A stretch of DNA of 64,000 nt from Saccharospirillum sp043196875 (GCF_043196875.1 NZ_JBEBMX010000004.1:248001-312000); one strand, 5' to 3'. Counted from the first letter of the stretch, positions 16,418 to 27,926 are shown. The notes: generated from the letters alone by a model not told the origin. Program-made: numbers and translations.

Positions 16418-16804
16418 TCAGGGTTTTAACGATCGCGGCAGTTCGCCGGATTGCCACAAGCCCAGACCAAAGCCATCCGGGTCCAGAAAGTCGGCACTCC
16501 AGCCACCCGGTGCTTCGGATACCGGCGTCACTATGGTTACGCCCGCGTCCGCAAGCTCAGCGACGATGTCGTCGATGCCGCCGTCATCCACTTCAAAAAC
16601 AACAGCCGGGGTATTGCCGCGCTCGCCTTCCATCTCGAAGAAGATCAAATCCAGGCCATTGCTCAATTGGCCTTGCAACCAGAACGGCTCGGCACCTTCC
16701 ATGCGTTGCAAATCGAGCGCCAGGGTTTCGTTATAAAACTTCTCGGTGCGCGCAATATCGCTGACGTAATAGACGATGCTGGCGCTTTTGGGTTTGAAGC
16801 TCAT
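16418..16804 (-). CDS. VOC (glyoxalase/bleomycin-resistance fold) family protein
   Basis: The 128-residue protein is a single vicinal-oxygen-chelate unit: IVYYVSDIARTEKFYNETL opens the first beta-alpha-beta-beta-beta module and FLDPDGFGLGLWQSGE closes the second. Position-specific metal ligands are partly visible (Glu of VVFEVDD and the last Gly/Leu strand), and the first-strand His is replaced by Tyr. The substrate is unknown. It lies 29 bp after the ECF sigma factor gene and shares its terminator, so the two are very likely cotranscribed. Confidence 0.8.
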   Translation of the reverse strand: MSFKPKSASIVYYVSDIARTEKFYNETLALDLQRMEGAEPFWLQGQLSNGLDLIFFEMEGERGNTPAVVFEVDDGGIDDIVAELADAGVTIVTPVSEAPGGWSADFLDPDGFGLGLWQSGELPRSLKP

Positions 16805-16833
16805 GGTGGTTTCCTTGTTGTGGGTTCATGGCC

Positions 16834-17436
16834 TTATTGCCGCCAAGCAGGCATTTGTGAGCCGCGAATAACAAAAAGATGGCCATCCGGGTCGTGACTG
16901 GCCAAAGCACCACCGCGATAAAACAACTTCGACAACAGCGCTTGCCGAATCCGGCCGTACGCCAGCCCCGGCAGCAAACCGGGTAAATCGACCGGGATTG
17001 TCAGTTGCTGCCGCCGGGCCTGCTGTTTCAACACCACAATTCGCTGACGCAGACTGGTATCGCTCAGCCTCAGCAAATACTGGATTTCACGACGGCTGTG
17101 ACCGGACAACGCCAGCAGCGCGACGGCTTTCAAGGCTGGCGTCAGACGGCCAAGCCAAGCAGCCATGTCGGTTGGGTCCGGCGCTTCCAGCTGTGAATGT
17201 TCGTTCGCCCAAAGCGTTTCACGGTTTTGTCGACGCCGCTTTGTCCGAGCGGCCATCCGCGCTTTATTGCGCACCGTACCCACCAGCCATTGGCGCGTTT
17301 CCTGCGTTTCAAAATCCACTCGTCCAACTTCAAACGCCGCCAGATAGGCGTCCTGCACCACGTCTTCAACCTCACTGGCATCGACTAAAAGACGGCGCGC
17401 CAGGGCGCACAATTGAGGGTATTGGCTGGGTCGCAT
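16834..17436 (-). CDS. ECF-type RNA polymerase sigma factor with C-terminal extension
   Basis: The 200-residue protein has a sigma-2 region near residues 8-55 (LVDASEVEDVVQDAYLAAFE) and a sigma-4 helix-turn-helix near 95-140 (ALLALSGHSRREIQYLLRLS). About 55 further residues follow, ending FYRGGALASHDPDGHLFVIR, which is reminiscent of the last strand of VOC or heavy-metal-binding domains. No anti-sigma gene lies nearby; the next gene is a VOC protein. ECF groups with C-terminal extensions often use them for regulation in place of an anti-sigma factor. That role is inferred. Confidence 0.75.
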   Translation of the reverse strand: MRPSQYPQLCALARRLLVDASEVEDVVQDAYLAAFEVGRVDFETQETRQWLVGTVRNKARMAARTKRRRQNRETLWANEHSQLEAPDPTDMAAWLGRLTPALKAVALLALSGHSRREIQYLLRLSDTSLRQRIVVLKQQARRQQLTIPVDLPGLLPGLAYGRIRQALLSKLFYRGGALASHDPDGHLFVIRGSQMPAWRQ

Positions 17437-17657
17437 GGAGGCTGCTCTGGTTTAGATGGAATCCGGCTGGTCGCCAATGTTCCGGCGACCAGATGACACT
17501 GGTCAATTATTAATCCATTTGCCGCCAAAATACTGTCCAACACAGAACCAGTCGAGTAATCTTGCTCGGCCACTGTCCCCAGAACGACAGGGACTTCCAA
17601 CGATACGCTCGCGCTGTTCAAACTCACCAGACCCGCCCCGTTGTTTGAGGACGAGCG

Positions 17658-19940
<2,283 letters not shown>

Positions 19941-19956
19941 GACCACAGCAATAAAA

Positions 19957-19980
19957 AAGCCCGCTCAGGCGGGCTTGTTT
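19957..19980. terminator. Bidirectional terminator between Amt-MCP and glutathione transferase genes
   Basis: AAGCCCGC-TCAG-GCGGGCTT is a perfect 8-bp stem with T-rich sequence on the plus side and TTTTTT on the minus side. It sits between convergent genes. Confidence 0.85.
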
Positions 19981-20001
19981 ATTTTGGCGGACAACGACGC
20001 T

Positions 20002-20679
20002 TCAAGCCGGCGTCATCGGCCCGCCTTTTTCCAGCGCCCGCTGATACGCCGGGCGAGCACGCAAACGCTCAAGATAGTGTTGCAGTGCCGGATAGGCATC
20101 CAGGCCAAAACGACTGGCCGCCGCTTCCAGCGGGAAACTCATCTGGATATCGGCCGCCGTCAGCTTATCGCCAGCGAGCCAGTCACGACCCTTGAGCCAG
20201 TCATTGAGCACCTTCAGGTGAGTAGTGACCTGAGGACGCAAAAAAGTCTCGACCGCCTTCTGGCTGATCATGCGGGCAATGGGCCGGATAAAGAACGGCA
20301 TCTTGCCTTGCGGGATTTTACGGAACACCACGGTCATGACCATCAGCGGCATCAGTGAGCCTTCGGCGTAATGCAGCCAGTAAAGGTAATCACTGCGGCC
20401 CGGCTCGCCCGGCGCAATGCCCAGTCCGGATTCCGGGTTCTCCTCAACCAGGCTTTCCAGAATGGCGCCGCTTTCAGCCAGAGTACGATCATCCAGCGTC
20501 AGCACCGGCGACTTGCCCAAAAGATGCACGTCGCGCAATTCCTTGGGCGCCAGCCAGGAGGCGTTGCGTGGATACCGCTTCACCTCATAAGACCGACCCA
20601 TTTCCTCGAGCAACCAGAGCACCCGATGCGAGCGGGAATACTCCAGATGATGAACGATCAGCGTTTCAGGGTTGGACAA
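20002..20679 (-). CDS. Glutathione S-transferase family protein
   Basis: The 225-residue protein has an N-terminal thioredoxin-like domain (LIVHHLEYSRSHRVLWLLEE; GKSPVLTLDDRTLAESGAIL with the cis-Pro and the ESGAI glutathione contact) and a helical C-terminal domain (WLAGDKLTAADIQMSFPLEA). I place the start at TTG 20679, because GGAG lies 7 nt upstream and family members begin here; ATG 20712 would run 47 bp into tolC. The gene overlaps the tolC stop by 14 bp and is probably translated from the same mRNA. The substrate is unknown. Confidence 0.85.
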   Translation of the reverse strand: MSNPETLIVHHLEYSRSHRVLWLLEEMGRSYEVKRYPRNASWLAPKELRDVHLLGKSPVLTLDDRTLAESGAILESLVEENPESGLGIAPGEPGRSDYLYWLHYAEGSLMPLMVMTVVFRKIPQGKMPFFIRPIARMISQKAVETFLRPQVTTHLKVLNDWLKGRDWLAGDKLTAADIQMSFPLEAAASRFGLDAYPALQHYLERLRARPAYQRALEKGGPMTPA

Positions 20680-21997
20680 GATACATCTCCAAGCCTGCCA
20701 GATCGGCTTCACTCAACTGACCGGCCGCTTCTTTCAATTGCAGACGGTCAAACACATAGTTGTAACGCGCTTCGGAGTAAGCCTGACGCGCCTGGAACAA
20801 CGCCTGCTGGGCATTGAGCACTTCAACAATGTTACGGGTGCCGACTTCGTAACCCACCTGAGTGGCTTCCAGCGCGCTTTCGCGAGAGGCCACAACCTGC
20901 GCCTGCGCCTGAATATTCTGCACGTCGGTTTGCACCTGATGGTAGAGGTTGGTGACCTGAACGCTGATGCTGCGCTTAAGCAATTCCAGGTTTTGTTCGG
21001 CGATGTTGTTATTCAGACCGGTGGTCAGAATTTCCGAGGAGGTTGCACCGCCAGTGTAAATGGGTATCGACAGTGACAGCGCCACAGTTGACGTGGTTCG
21101 TTCGCTGAAATCAGTGCCATCAACCAGCGGGTCGCTGTATCTCATGCTAGCGTTAGCACTCAATACGGGCAGCCGGTTATTACGGCGCGCTTGCAGTTCT
21201 TTCTGACCCGAGGCCAGACCCTGTTCGGCCGCCAGCACATCCGGATGATTGGCCAGGGCGAAATCGACCCAGTCCTTCAATTCGCCTTCGGCAGGCATTT
21301 CAACGGGCAACTCATCACCGAGTGTGAGCACCGAATCCGGCGTTTCACCGATCAGCACTGACAGATTCTGCAGCGCAGTGCTGGCGCTGTTGCGGGCCTG
21401 GATCAAGGCAACACGAGTTTCATCCAGTGTCGCCTGGGCATCCATAACATCGGTCACCGTCACCAGACCGACTTCATAACGCTGTTCGGTCTGCTCGAAC
21501 TGACGCTCAACCGCGGCCAACTGGGCAGCGATGGAATCGCGCGCATCCTGGGCACGCAGAACGTTCAGATAAGCTTCGGCAACGCGCACCATCAAGTCTT
21601 GCATGGCGGCTTCGGTCTGGATTTCGACGCGCGACGCATTCAGTTTCAAAGCGCTGTAGGCATCGACCGCCGCCAGCGCAAAGAGGTTTTGCGACACACT
21701 GATGCTGGCAGACGCTGCTTGGCAGTTTTCAAAGTCTGGGTTCAGCTGGTAATCCGCTTGGCCTCTGGCTTCACACGCACTGGAAGCACTCCAGCCAGCT
21801 TCAGCATTCACCGACGGCAACAGTCGGCTCAAGCCACTTTGCACCTGCACCGCCGCGTTTTCTTGATTCAGCCGCTGCACGGCAATTTCGGGATCTTTGT
21901 CCAAAGCCTGATGATAGACATCCATCAGGGAAACCTGAGCCCAGGCACCAGAAGTAACGACCAGTGTCAGGGCACCAGCCAGGGTTCGTAAACGCAT
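20666..21997 (-). CDS. tolC: TolC family outer membrane efflux channel
   Basis: The 443-residue precursor has a signal peptide (cleavage near AWA-QV, residue 21) and two structural repeats of the OEP family. YEVGLVTVTDVMDAQATLDE and YEVGTRNIVEVLNAQQALF are the paired repeat motifs. It forms the trimeric outer membrane and periplasmic tunnel used by RND and type I export systems. The start may be ATG 21997 or the GTG just before it. It is divergent from nudF, an arrangement also seen near E. coli tolC. The 272-bp intergenic region holds both promoters; I see no clear operator in it. Confidence 0.9.
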   Translation of the reverse strand: MRLRTLAGALTLVVTSGAWAQVSLMDVYHQALDKDPEIAVQRLNQENAAVQVQSGLSRLLPSVNAEAGWSASSACEARGQADYQLNPDFENCQAASASISVSQNLFALAAVDAYSALKLNASRVEIQTEAAMQDLMVRVAEAYLNVLRAQDARDSIAAQLAAVERQFEQTEQRYEVGLVTVTDVMDAQATLDETRVALIQARNSASTALQNLSVLIGETPDSVLTLGDELPVEMPAEGELKDWVDFALANHPDVLAAEQGLASGQKELQARRNNRLPVLSANASMRYSDPLVDGTDFSERTTSTVALSLSIPIYTGGATSSEILTTGLNNNIAEQNLELLKRSISVQVTNLYHQVQTDVQNIQAQAQVVASRESALEATQVGYEVGTRNIVEVLNAQQALFQARQAYSEARYNYVFDRLQLKEAAGQLSEADLAGLEMYLVQP

Positions 21998-22269
21998 CAC
22001 GCTGTCTCTTCAAAGCTAGGATGAATGGGGTGGCATCATTATGCGGACAACGACTGGCATTTCGCAGCCCATGCGCCCGACTTTACGCCAATAGGTCGAC
22101 ATTGTGGCGATGCCAGTCAAGGCAAAACAGCCCCAAAAGTCACGCCCTGCTTTATATTGTGGGCAACCGAATATCCCGCCTTATCCACTACCAGGCACTG
22201 TGTCATACTGGCCGACCCTGACGGCACCAGCACAGTTAACATCCGCTCGCAGCAACCTTTGAGGACCGC

Positions 22270-22878
22270 ATGAAACGCGATACCGACGATTTTCAGTTTC
22301 GCATCGACCAGCGCGAAGCACTCTATCGAGGCTTTTATCAGATGGATCGCCTGACCATCAGCCACCAGCGTTTCAATGGCGGTGAGCAACGCATCACGCG
22401 CGAAATGATGGACCGCCTGGATGCCGTCTGTGTGTTGCTGGTCGATCTGTCGCTGGATGAGGTGGTGTTGATCGAACAATTCCGCGTCGGTGCCATCAAG
22501 ACGCCCAACCCCTGGTTGCTGGAAGTGGTGGCGGGTTTGATCGACAAGGATGAGTCACCCGAAGAAGTGGCGCGCCGCGAAGCCATTGAAGAAGCCGGTG
22601 TTGAACTCGGCCGTCTGCACCCCATTTCGCACTATCTGCCTTCACCCGGCGGCAGCAACGAAAGCGTCTATCTTTATATAGCCGAAGCCGATGCCAACGC
22701 AGCCAAAGGCGTGCACGGCCTGGATGAGGAAGGTGAAGATATCCGCGTGCTGCGCGTGCCTTTCACTCAAGCCTTTGCCGCCTGCCAGGACGGCACCATC
22801 AATAACGCCGCTGCGCTGATTGCCTTGCAGTGGTTACAACTGAATGTCGACTGGCTGCGCCAACACTGGAGTCAATAA
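22270..22878 (+). CDS. nudF: ADP-ribose pyrophosphatase (Nudix hydrolase)
   Basis: The 202-residue enzyme hydrolyses ADP-ribose to AMP and ribose 5-phosphate. The Nudix box is complete: G of AGLIDKDES, then REAIEEAGVEL near residues 97-120. The LEVVAGLID lead-in and the SPGGSNESVYLYIAEA segment are typical of NudF. It starts a conserved block nudF-yqiB-cpdA-parE that also exists in E. coli, and yqiB follows after 7 bp. Confidence 0.93.
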   Translation: MKRDTDDFQFRIDQREALYRGFYQMDRLTISHQRFNGGEQRITREMMDRLDAVCVLLVDLSLDEVVLIEQFRVGAIKTPNPWLLEVVAGLIDKDESPEEVARREAIEEAGVELGRLHPISHYLPSPGGSNESVYLYIAEADANAAKGVHGLDEEGEDIRVLRVPFTQAFAACQDGTINNAAALIALQWLQLNVDWLRQHWSQ

Positions 22879-22885
22879 GGGGCTT

Positions 22886-23329
22886 ATGCCAAAACGCTAC
22901 GTACCCGACCTGCCGGAACAGAATGCCCTTAGCGAGGCGAATTTTCTGCGTCTGGAAAAACTGTTGGGCGATCTCGATCAACCCCAATATCGCTTTCACT
23001 GGTACGGCAGCAGCGCAGCACCGGTGCAGATGGAAGTGGCCATTATCGAGCGCTTCAAATTCACCTCCACGCTGATTCTGACCAAGTCCAACCCGGCCTT
23101 ACCCGCACCGATTCAGGATATGCAACTGACCATCCGCATGTACCATGATGCCCGCATGGCCGAAGTGGTCAGCTGGGATAACGGTCGTCAATTATCAGGC
23201 GTCTACCCCTACCCCAATGAGCGGATGTATCAGATTGACGAAAAAGCCCAGGCCAATCTGTATCTGGGTGAATGGCTGGCGCATTTATTACGCCACGGCA
23301 TTGCTGAACCGGCCTGGACAGCTCAGTGA
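22886..23329 (+). CDS. yqiB: DUF1249 family protein YqiB
   Basis: The 147-residue protein matches the YqiB/DUF1249 family, which has no established function: YVPDLPEQNALSEANFLRL at the start, LTIRMYHDARMAEVVSW in the middle and the NLYLGEWLAHLLRHG end. AGGGG lies 5 nt before ATG 22886. It stands between nudF and cpdA as in Enterobacteria, so it belongs to the same operon. Confidence 0.85.
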   Translation: MPKRYVPDLPEQNALSEANFLRLEKLLGDLDQPQYRFHWYGSSAAPVQMEVAIIERFKFTSTLILTKSNPALPAPIQDMQLTIRMYHDARMAEVVSWDNGRQLSGVYPYPNERMYQIDEKAQANLYLGEWLAHLLRHGIAEPAWTAQ

Positions 23330-23451
23330 CAAGACGACGCCACAAAAAATCATAATCGTTGTAATAGTCGTTTAAACGCCGCCACAAGGTCGCTTTTAGC
23401 GCTACTTTGGTGTACAAATAACGCTCTACAAACGGACTTCAGGCTTTGATT

Positions 23452-24249
23452 TTGACTCACCAAACTCTGAATATCGTGCAGATCACCGACCCTCATTTGC
23501 ACGCCAGCCAGGATGGCACTCTGCTGGGCATGAACACCCAAAAAAGCCTGGATCACATCCTTGAACGCATCCAGGCAGAACAGAATCACATCGATCTGCT
23601 GCTGGCCACCGGCGACATCGCTCAGGATGGTTCGGTCGATGCCTATCGTCGCTTTATCCAACTACTGCAACCGCTGAATGCACCGCTGCGTTGGACAGCG
23701 GGCAATCACGACAAGCGCGACAACATGAAAGCGGCGCTCGAAGGCCACGAGTCCATTGGCCGGCCGTGCTACGAATTCGACAACTGGGTGGTCATCCTGC
23801 TCGACTCCACCGTGCCCGGAAAAGTCTACGGTCACCTGGCCGACGACCAACTGGCACTGCTCGACCAACTGCTCACCCAACATTCAAACAAACACGCCCT
23901 GGTCACCTTCCATCATCATCCTTGCTCCATGGGCAGCGTGTGGATGGACAAGATCGGCATCGATAACCCGGATGCACTGCAGGCCATTTTAAGCCGTCAC
24001 AACAACGTTCGCTGTCTGCTCTGGGGCCATGTGCATCAGGCCAGTGACCGGATCTTTGACGACATTCGCTACCTGTCGACACCCTCGACCTGCGTGCAGT
24101 TCACGCCGCAATCGGCAGATTTCGGTGTCGATACCGCCGGCCCAGGCTACCGCTGGCTACAGTTGCACGCCGATGGCAAGATCGACACCGGCTTGTCCCG
24201 CGTGGAAGATGTCGATTTCGAGATCGACTTCGGCAGCCAGGGCTATTAA
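23452..24249 (+). CDS. cpdA: 3',5'-cyclic AMP phosphodiesterase
   Basis: The protein of about 265 residues is a class III metallophosphoesterase: QITDPHLH, LLATGDIAQDGS, GNHDKR, TFHHHPC and LLWGHVHQ supply the two-metal site in order. It lowers cAMP and thereby CRP activity. There is no ATG near the expected start; TTG at 23446 or 23452 is used. I prefer 23452, since AGG lies 8 nt upstream. The E. coli neighbour yqiA is missing between this gene and parE; a related gene lies at 35324. Confidence 0.9.
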   Translation: MTHQTLNIVQITDPHLHASQDGTLLGMNTQKSLDHILERIQAEQNHIDLLLATGDIAQDGSVDAYRRFIQLLQPLNAPLRWTAGNHDKRDNMKAALEGHESIGRPCYEFDNWVVILLDSTVPGKVYGHLADDQLALLDQLLTQHSNKHALVTFHHHPCSMGSVWMDKIGIDNPDALQAILSRHNNVRCLLWGHVHQASDRIFDDIRYLSTPSTCVQFTPQSADFGVDTAGPGYRWLQLHADGKIDTGLSRVEDVDFEIDFGSQGY

Positions 24250-24258
24250 GTACATCTA

Positions 24259-24309
24259 GGAGCCTCTGAACAACCACCCCAAAGCCTTGGAGAGTTGTTC
24301 AGAGGCTCC
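24259..24309. repeat. 51-bp palindromic element flanked by CTA (possible MITE)
   Basis: A perfect 16-bp inverted repeat (GGAGCCTCTGAACAAC at 24259-24274 and its complement at 24294-24309) encloses 19 bp with a small inner CCAA/TTGG pairing. CTA flanks it on both sides (24256-24258, 24310-24312), like a target duplication of an IS5-type element. It has no T tract. It may instead act as a stem-loop between cpdA and parE. Confidence 0.65.
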
Positions 24310-24424
24310 CTAACTCCCTGAAATTTCAGTCGAAACTCGACGCCGGCGGCGTCGGGGCAGTATCCTTGAACCTATTCAACCCGGCCCAGCGCCGAACCCG
24401 TTTTTGTACGAGGCAAACCACAAC

Positions 24425-26326
24425 ATGAGTCAGAGCAGTTATTCGGCCGATGCCATCGAGGTACTCAGTGGTCTCGACCCGGTGCGTAAGCGCCCGGGCA
24501 TGTACACCGATACCAGCCGCCCCAACCACCTGGCCCAGGAAGTCATCGATAACTCAGTCGACGAAGCCATCGGCGGCTATGCCAACAGCATCGAGGTGGT
24601 GCTCTACAAAGATAACTCCCTCTCGGTGGCCGATAACGGCCGCGGCATGCCAGTCGACATTCACCCTGAACACGGCGTACCGGGCATCGAACTGATCCTC
24701 ACCCGACTGCACGCTGGCGGTAAATTCTCCGGCAAAAACTATCAGTTCTCTGGCGGCTTGCACGGCGTCGGGGTGTCGGTGGTCAACGCCTTGTCGCAGC
24801 TGCTGGAAGTGGCCGTCAAACGCAATGGCAAGATCTACCGCATGGGTTTTGCCGACGGCGAAAAAGCCTCCGACCTGGAAGAAATCGGCACCTGCCCGAA
24901 GCGCGAAACCGGTACCACGGTGCGTTTCCTGCCCGATCCCAAATATTTCGACAGTGGCAAATTTCTGGTCAGCCGACTGCGCCATGTGCTGCGCGCCAAG
25001 GCGGTACTCTGCCCTGGGCTGAGCATCACTTTCTATAACGAAGAAAAAGACGAAACCGATCACTGGTTCTACGAAGATGGCCTGCGCGATTACCTGCATT
25101 CGGCCACGGCCGTTTACGACCCGCTGCCCGCCGAACCCTTTGTCGGTTCGTACAGTAGCGAAGAGGAAGCGGTCGACTGGGCGGTGCAATGGCTGCCCGA
25201 TGGCGGCGAAGGTGTGCAGGAAAGCTACGTCAACCTGATTCCCACCGCCTTGGGCGGCACCCACGTTAATGGCTTGCGCCAGGGTCTGCTTGATGCGTTG
25301 CGCGATTTCTGCGACTACCGCGGCTTGCTGCCACGTGGCGTCAAACTGAGCCCGGAAGACGTCTGGGATAAATGCCATTATGTGCTGTCGTACAAGCTGC
25401 GCGATCCGCAGTTTTCCGGCCAGACCAAAGAGCGGCTGTCATCACGCCAGGCTTCGGCTTTTATTGCCGGTATCGTCAAAGACGCCTTCGCACTGTGGCT
25501 GAACCAACACACCGATCTCGCCGATCAGATTGCTGAACTGGCCATCAACAATGCCCAGTCGCGCCTTAAACAAGCCAAGAAAGTAGCGCGCAAAAAAGTC
25601 ACTCAAGGTCCGGCACTGCCCGGCAAACTGGCCGACTGTTCCGGTGTGGAAAGCGCTCGCTCAGAGTTGTTTCTGGTGGAAGGTGACTCGGCCGGCGGCT
25701 CCGCCAAACAGGCGCGCGACCGAACCTTCCAGGCGATCATGCCGCTGCGCGGTAAAATTCTGAACACCTGGGAAGTCGACAGCAATGAACTGTTGGCCAG
25801 CCAGGAGGTGCACGATATCGCCGTTGCTCTGGGCGTTGATCCAGACACCGACAACATCGAAGGTTTGCGCTATGGCAAGGTCTGTATTCTCGCCGATGCC
25901 GACTCCGACGGTTTGCACATCGCGACCTTGTTATGCGCTCTTTTCGTCAAACACTTCCGCACCCTGGTCGATAACGGCCACGTGCACGTAGCCATGCCGC
26001 CGCTGTATCGTGTCGACGTCGGCAAGGAAACCTTCTACGCCCTGGACGATTCCGAACGCGACGGCATTCTCGATCGCATCAAGGCGGAGAAGAAAAAAGG
26101 CAAGCCGCAGGTCACCCGCTTTAAAGGCTTGGGAGAGATGAACCCTATCCAACTGCGCGAAACCACCATGGACCCGAACACCCGCCGGCTGGTGCAACTG
26201 CGCATCGAAGCCGAAGACAGCGAAGCGACCCGCGAAGTCATGGATATGATGCTGGCGAAAAAACGCTCCGGCGATCGCAAAACCTGGCTGGAATCCAAGG
26301 GTAATCTGGCGGATGTGGTGAGCTGA
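24425..26326 (+). CDS. parE: DNA topoisomerase IV subunit B
   Basis: The 633-residue GHKL ATPase subunit works with ParC to decatenate chromosomes. Motifs in order: EVIDNSVDEAIGGYA and DNGRGMPVDIHP (ATP site), GGLHGVGVSVVNALS, the toprim acidic motifs LFLVEGDSAGGSAKQARD (near residue 415) and LADADSDGLHIATL (near 490), and the end with FKGLGEMNP. Its length matches ParE, shorter than GyrB, which has an insert. ATG 24425 starts the usual N-terminus; a start 7 codons upstream is less likely. Confidence 0.97.
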   Translation: MSQSSYSADAIEVLSGLDPVRKRPGMYTDTSRPNHLAQEVIDNSVDEAIGGYANSIEVVLYKDNSLSVADNGRGMPVDIHPEHGVPGIELILTRLHAGGKFSGKNYQFSGGLHGVGVSVVNALSQLLEVAVKRNGKIYRMGFADGEKASDLEEIGTCPKRETGTTVRFLPDPKYFDSGKFLVSRLRHVLRAKAVLCPGLSITFYNEEKDETDHWFYEDGLRDYLHSATAVYDPLPAEPFVGSYSSEEEAVDWAVQWLPDGGEGVQESYVNLIPTALGGTHVNGLRQGLLDALRDFCDYRGLLPRGVKLSPEDVWDKCHYVLSYKLRDPQFSGQTKERLSSRQASAFIAGIVKDAFALWLNQHTDLADQIAELAINNAQSRLKQAKKVARKKVTQGPALPGKLADCSGVESARSELFLVEGDSAGGSAKQARDRTFQAIMPLRGKILNTWEVDSNELLASQEVHDIAVALGVDPDTDNIEGLRYGKVCILADADSDGLHIATLLCALFVKHFRTLVDNGHVHVAMPPLYRVDVGKETFYALDDSERDGILDRIKAEKKKGKPQVTRFKGLGEMNPIQLRETTMDPNTRRLVQLRIEAEDSEATREVMDMMLAKKRSGDRKTWLESKGNLADVVS

Positions 26327-26356
26327 GTCGGCAACTAATCAGGAGCGGGATCCTCT

Positions 26357-26872
26357 ATGGCGGTACATCTGATCCTCGGTGGTGCCCGCTCCGGAAAATC
26401 CCGCTTTGCTGAAAGTCGTGCGCTGCAAAGCGCCGGTGATTTGTATTATTTTGCCACCGCCCGTGCCGGCGACGCCGAAATGCAGGCGCGTATTGAACAT
26501 CATCAAGCCGGGCGCAACGCCCGCTTTCAAAGCCATGAAATCCCGCTTGATCTGGCGGCTGCCGTGGCCGAATTTGACCGCAGTGGTAACACCATTCTGG
26601 TCGACTGTCTGACGCTCTGGCTCAGCAACTGGCTGACCGAAGATCCCGATCACTGGCCCGCTCAGCGCCAGGCTTTTCTCGATGCGCTGCCAGGCAGCCA
26701 GGGCCACTGGCTGCTGGTCAGCAATGAAGTCGGTCAGGGCATCGTGCCGCTGGGCGAGCTGAGCCGGAGGTTTGTCGACGAAGCCGGCTGGTTGCATCAG
26801 GCCATTGCCGAACTGGCCGACGAAGTGACCTGGGTGGTCGCCGGCCTGCCGCAAACCTTAAAAGCGCCCTGA
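26357..26872 (+). CDS. cobU: Adenosylcobinamide kinase / adenosylcobinamide-phosphate guanylyltransferase
   Basis: The 171-residue bifunctional enzyme phosphorylates adenosylcobinamide and then attaches GMP. It has the P-loop GGARSGKS at residues 8-15, the guanylylated-His region RIEHHQAGR near 50, VDCLTLWLSN and SNEVGQGIVPLG. It is the first of four overlapping or abutting genes (cobUTSC) for the nucleotide loop of cobalamin. No cobalamin riboswitch is visible in the 30 bp after parE, so it may be read from a promoter inside or before parE. Confidence 0.94.
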   Translation: MAVHLILGGARSGKSRFAESRALQSAGDLYYFATARAGDAEMQARIEHHQAGRNARFQSHEIPLDLAAAVAEFDRSGNTILVDCLTLWLSNWLTEDPDHWPAQRQAFLDALPGSQGHWLLVSNEVGQGIVPLGELSRRFVDEAGWLHQAIAELADEVTWVVAGLPQTLKAP

Positions 26873-26873
26873 T

Positions 26874-27926
26874 ATGCCCTACTCCTTTGCCATCAACGCC
26901 CTGCCGACCGATCTCGATGAGGCCATTCAGCAACGGCTCGACAATCTGACCAAACCGCCCGGCTCGCTGGGGCAGTTGGAAAGCATTGCCACACAAATTG
27001 CCCGCATCCAACACACGACAACGCCACAGCTGGGCGCTTTGCATCATTGGGTATTCGCTGCCGATCACGGCGTTTGTGCTCAGGGCGTCAGTCCCTATCC
27101 AAGCAGCGTAACGCGGCAGATGGTGCAGAATTTTCTCGCCGGCGGTGCGGCCATTAATCAATTCTGCCGGCAGCATGCGGTGCCGTTAAAGGTGGTCGAT
27201 GCTGGTTTGAATGGCGAGCCGCTGGACGATCATGCCGATTTAATTCAGGCGCGCGTTAGCAACGGCAGCGCCGATTTTACTCAACAACCGGCCATGTCAC
27301 CGGCGCAGTTTGAACAGGCGATCAGCACCGGCGCTGAACTAGCGCGACAGTCACTCGAAGCTGGCGCCGATGTGCTCAGCTTCGGCGAAATGGGCATCGG
27401 CAATACCACGGCGGCGGCGGCTTTGATGGCCGCCTGTTGCCATCGCGATGCAGCAGATTGCGTGGGCGCTGGCACCGGAGCTTCGAAGCCGATGCAACAA
27501 CATAAGGCGGACGTTATTGAGGCTGCGTTACGCCTGCACAGCTCACAGCTAACGAATGGTGCGGCAATTATGCAGCATCTCGGCGGCCTGGAATTGGCGA
27601 TGATGGCCGGTGCAATGGCTGCCACCGCCGAAGCCGGCCATGCCTTTATAGTCGATGGATTTTTGGCGACGGCGAGCTTAGCGACGGTGTGGAAAGATCA
27701 GCCGGCCATTGTCGATTACGCCTTATTCAGCCACTGCTCCGATGAAAGTGGTCACCGCGAATTGCTCAAAGCGCTCGGCGCAAAACCACTGCTGCAACTG
27801 GACCTGCGCTTGGGCGAAGGCACTGGCGCGGTACTGGCCTGGCCTTTGATTCAGTCGGCGGTTGCCATGCTCAGCGGTATGGCCAGTTTCGACAGCGCCG
27901 GTGTCAGCCGGAGCGACGCCGAATGA
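26874..27926 (+). CDS. cobT: Nicotinate-nucleotide--dimethylbenzimidazole phosphoribosyltransferase
   Basis: The 350-residue enzyme makes alpha-ribazole phosphate from nicotinate mononucleotide and the lower-ligand base. LTKPPGSLGQLE, FAADHGVCAQGVSPYPSSVT, SFGEMGIGNTTAAAA and the catalytic Glu in LRLGEGTGAVLAWPL near residue 317 are present. It starts one base after the cobU stop and overlaps cobS by 4 nt. Confidence 0.96.
   Translation: MPYSFAINALPTDLDEAIQQRLDNLTKPPGSLGQLESIATQIARIQHTTTPQLGALHHWVFAADHGVCAQGVSPYPSSVTRQMVQNFLAGGAAINQFCRQHAVPLKVVDAGLNGEPLDDHADLIQARVSNGSADFTQQPAMSPAQFEQAISTGAELARQSLEAGADVLSFGEMGIGNTTAAAALMAACCHRDAADCVGAGTGASKPMQQHKADVIEAALRLHSSQLTNGAAIMQHLGGLELAMMAGAMAATAEAGHAFIVDGFLATASLATVWKDQPAIVDYALFSHCSDESGHRELLKALGAKPLLQLDLRLGEGTGAVLAWPLIQSAVAMLSGMASFDSAGVSRSDAE

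Noticed and set aside
17437..17657. Sigma-54 or NtrC promoter for the Amt-chemoreceptor gene
   Set aside because: No TGGCAC-N5-TTGC-like pair was found; only a GTCCC/GGGAC hairpin is present.
26327..26356. Cobalamin riboswitch before cobU
   Set aside because: Only 30 bp separate parE and cobU, too short for a riboswitch, and no B12-box is seen.
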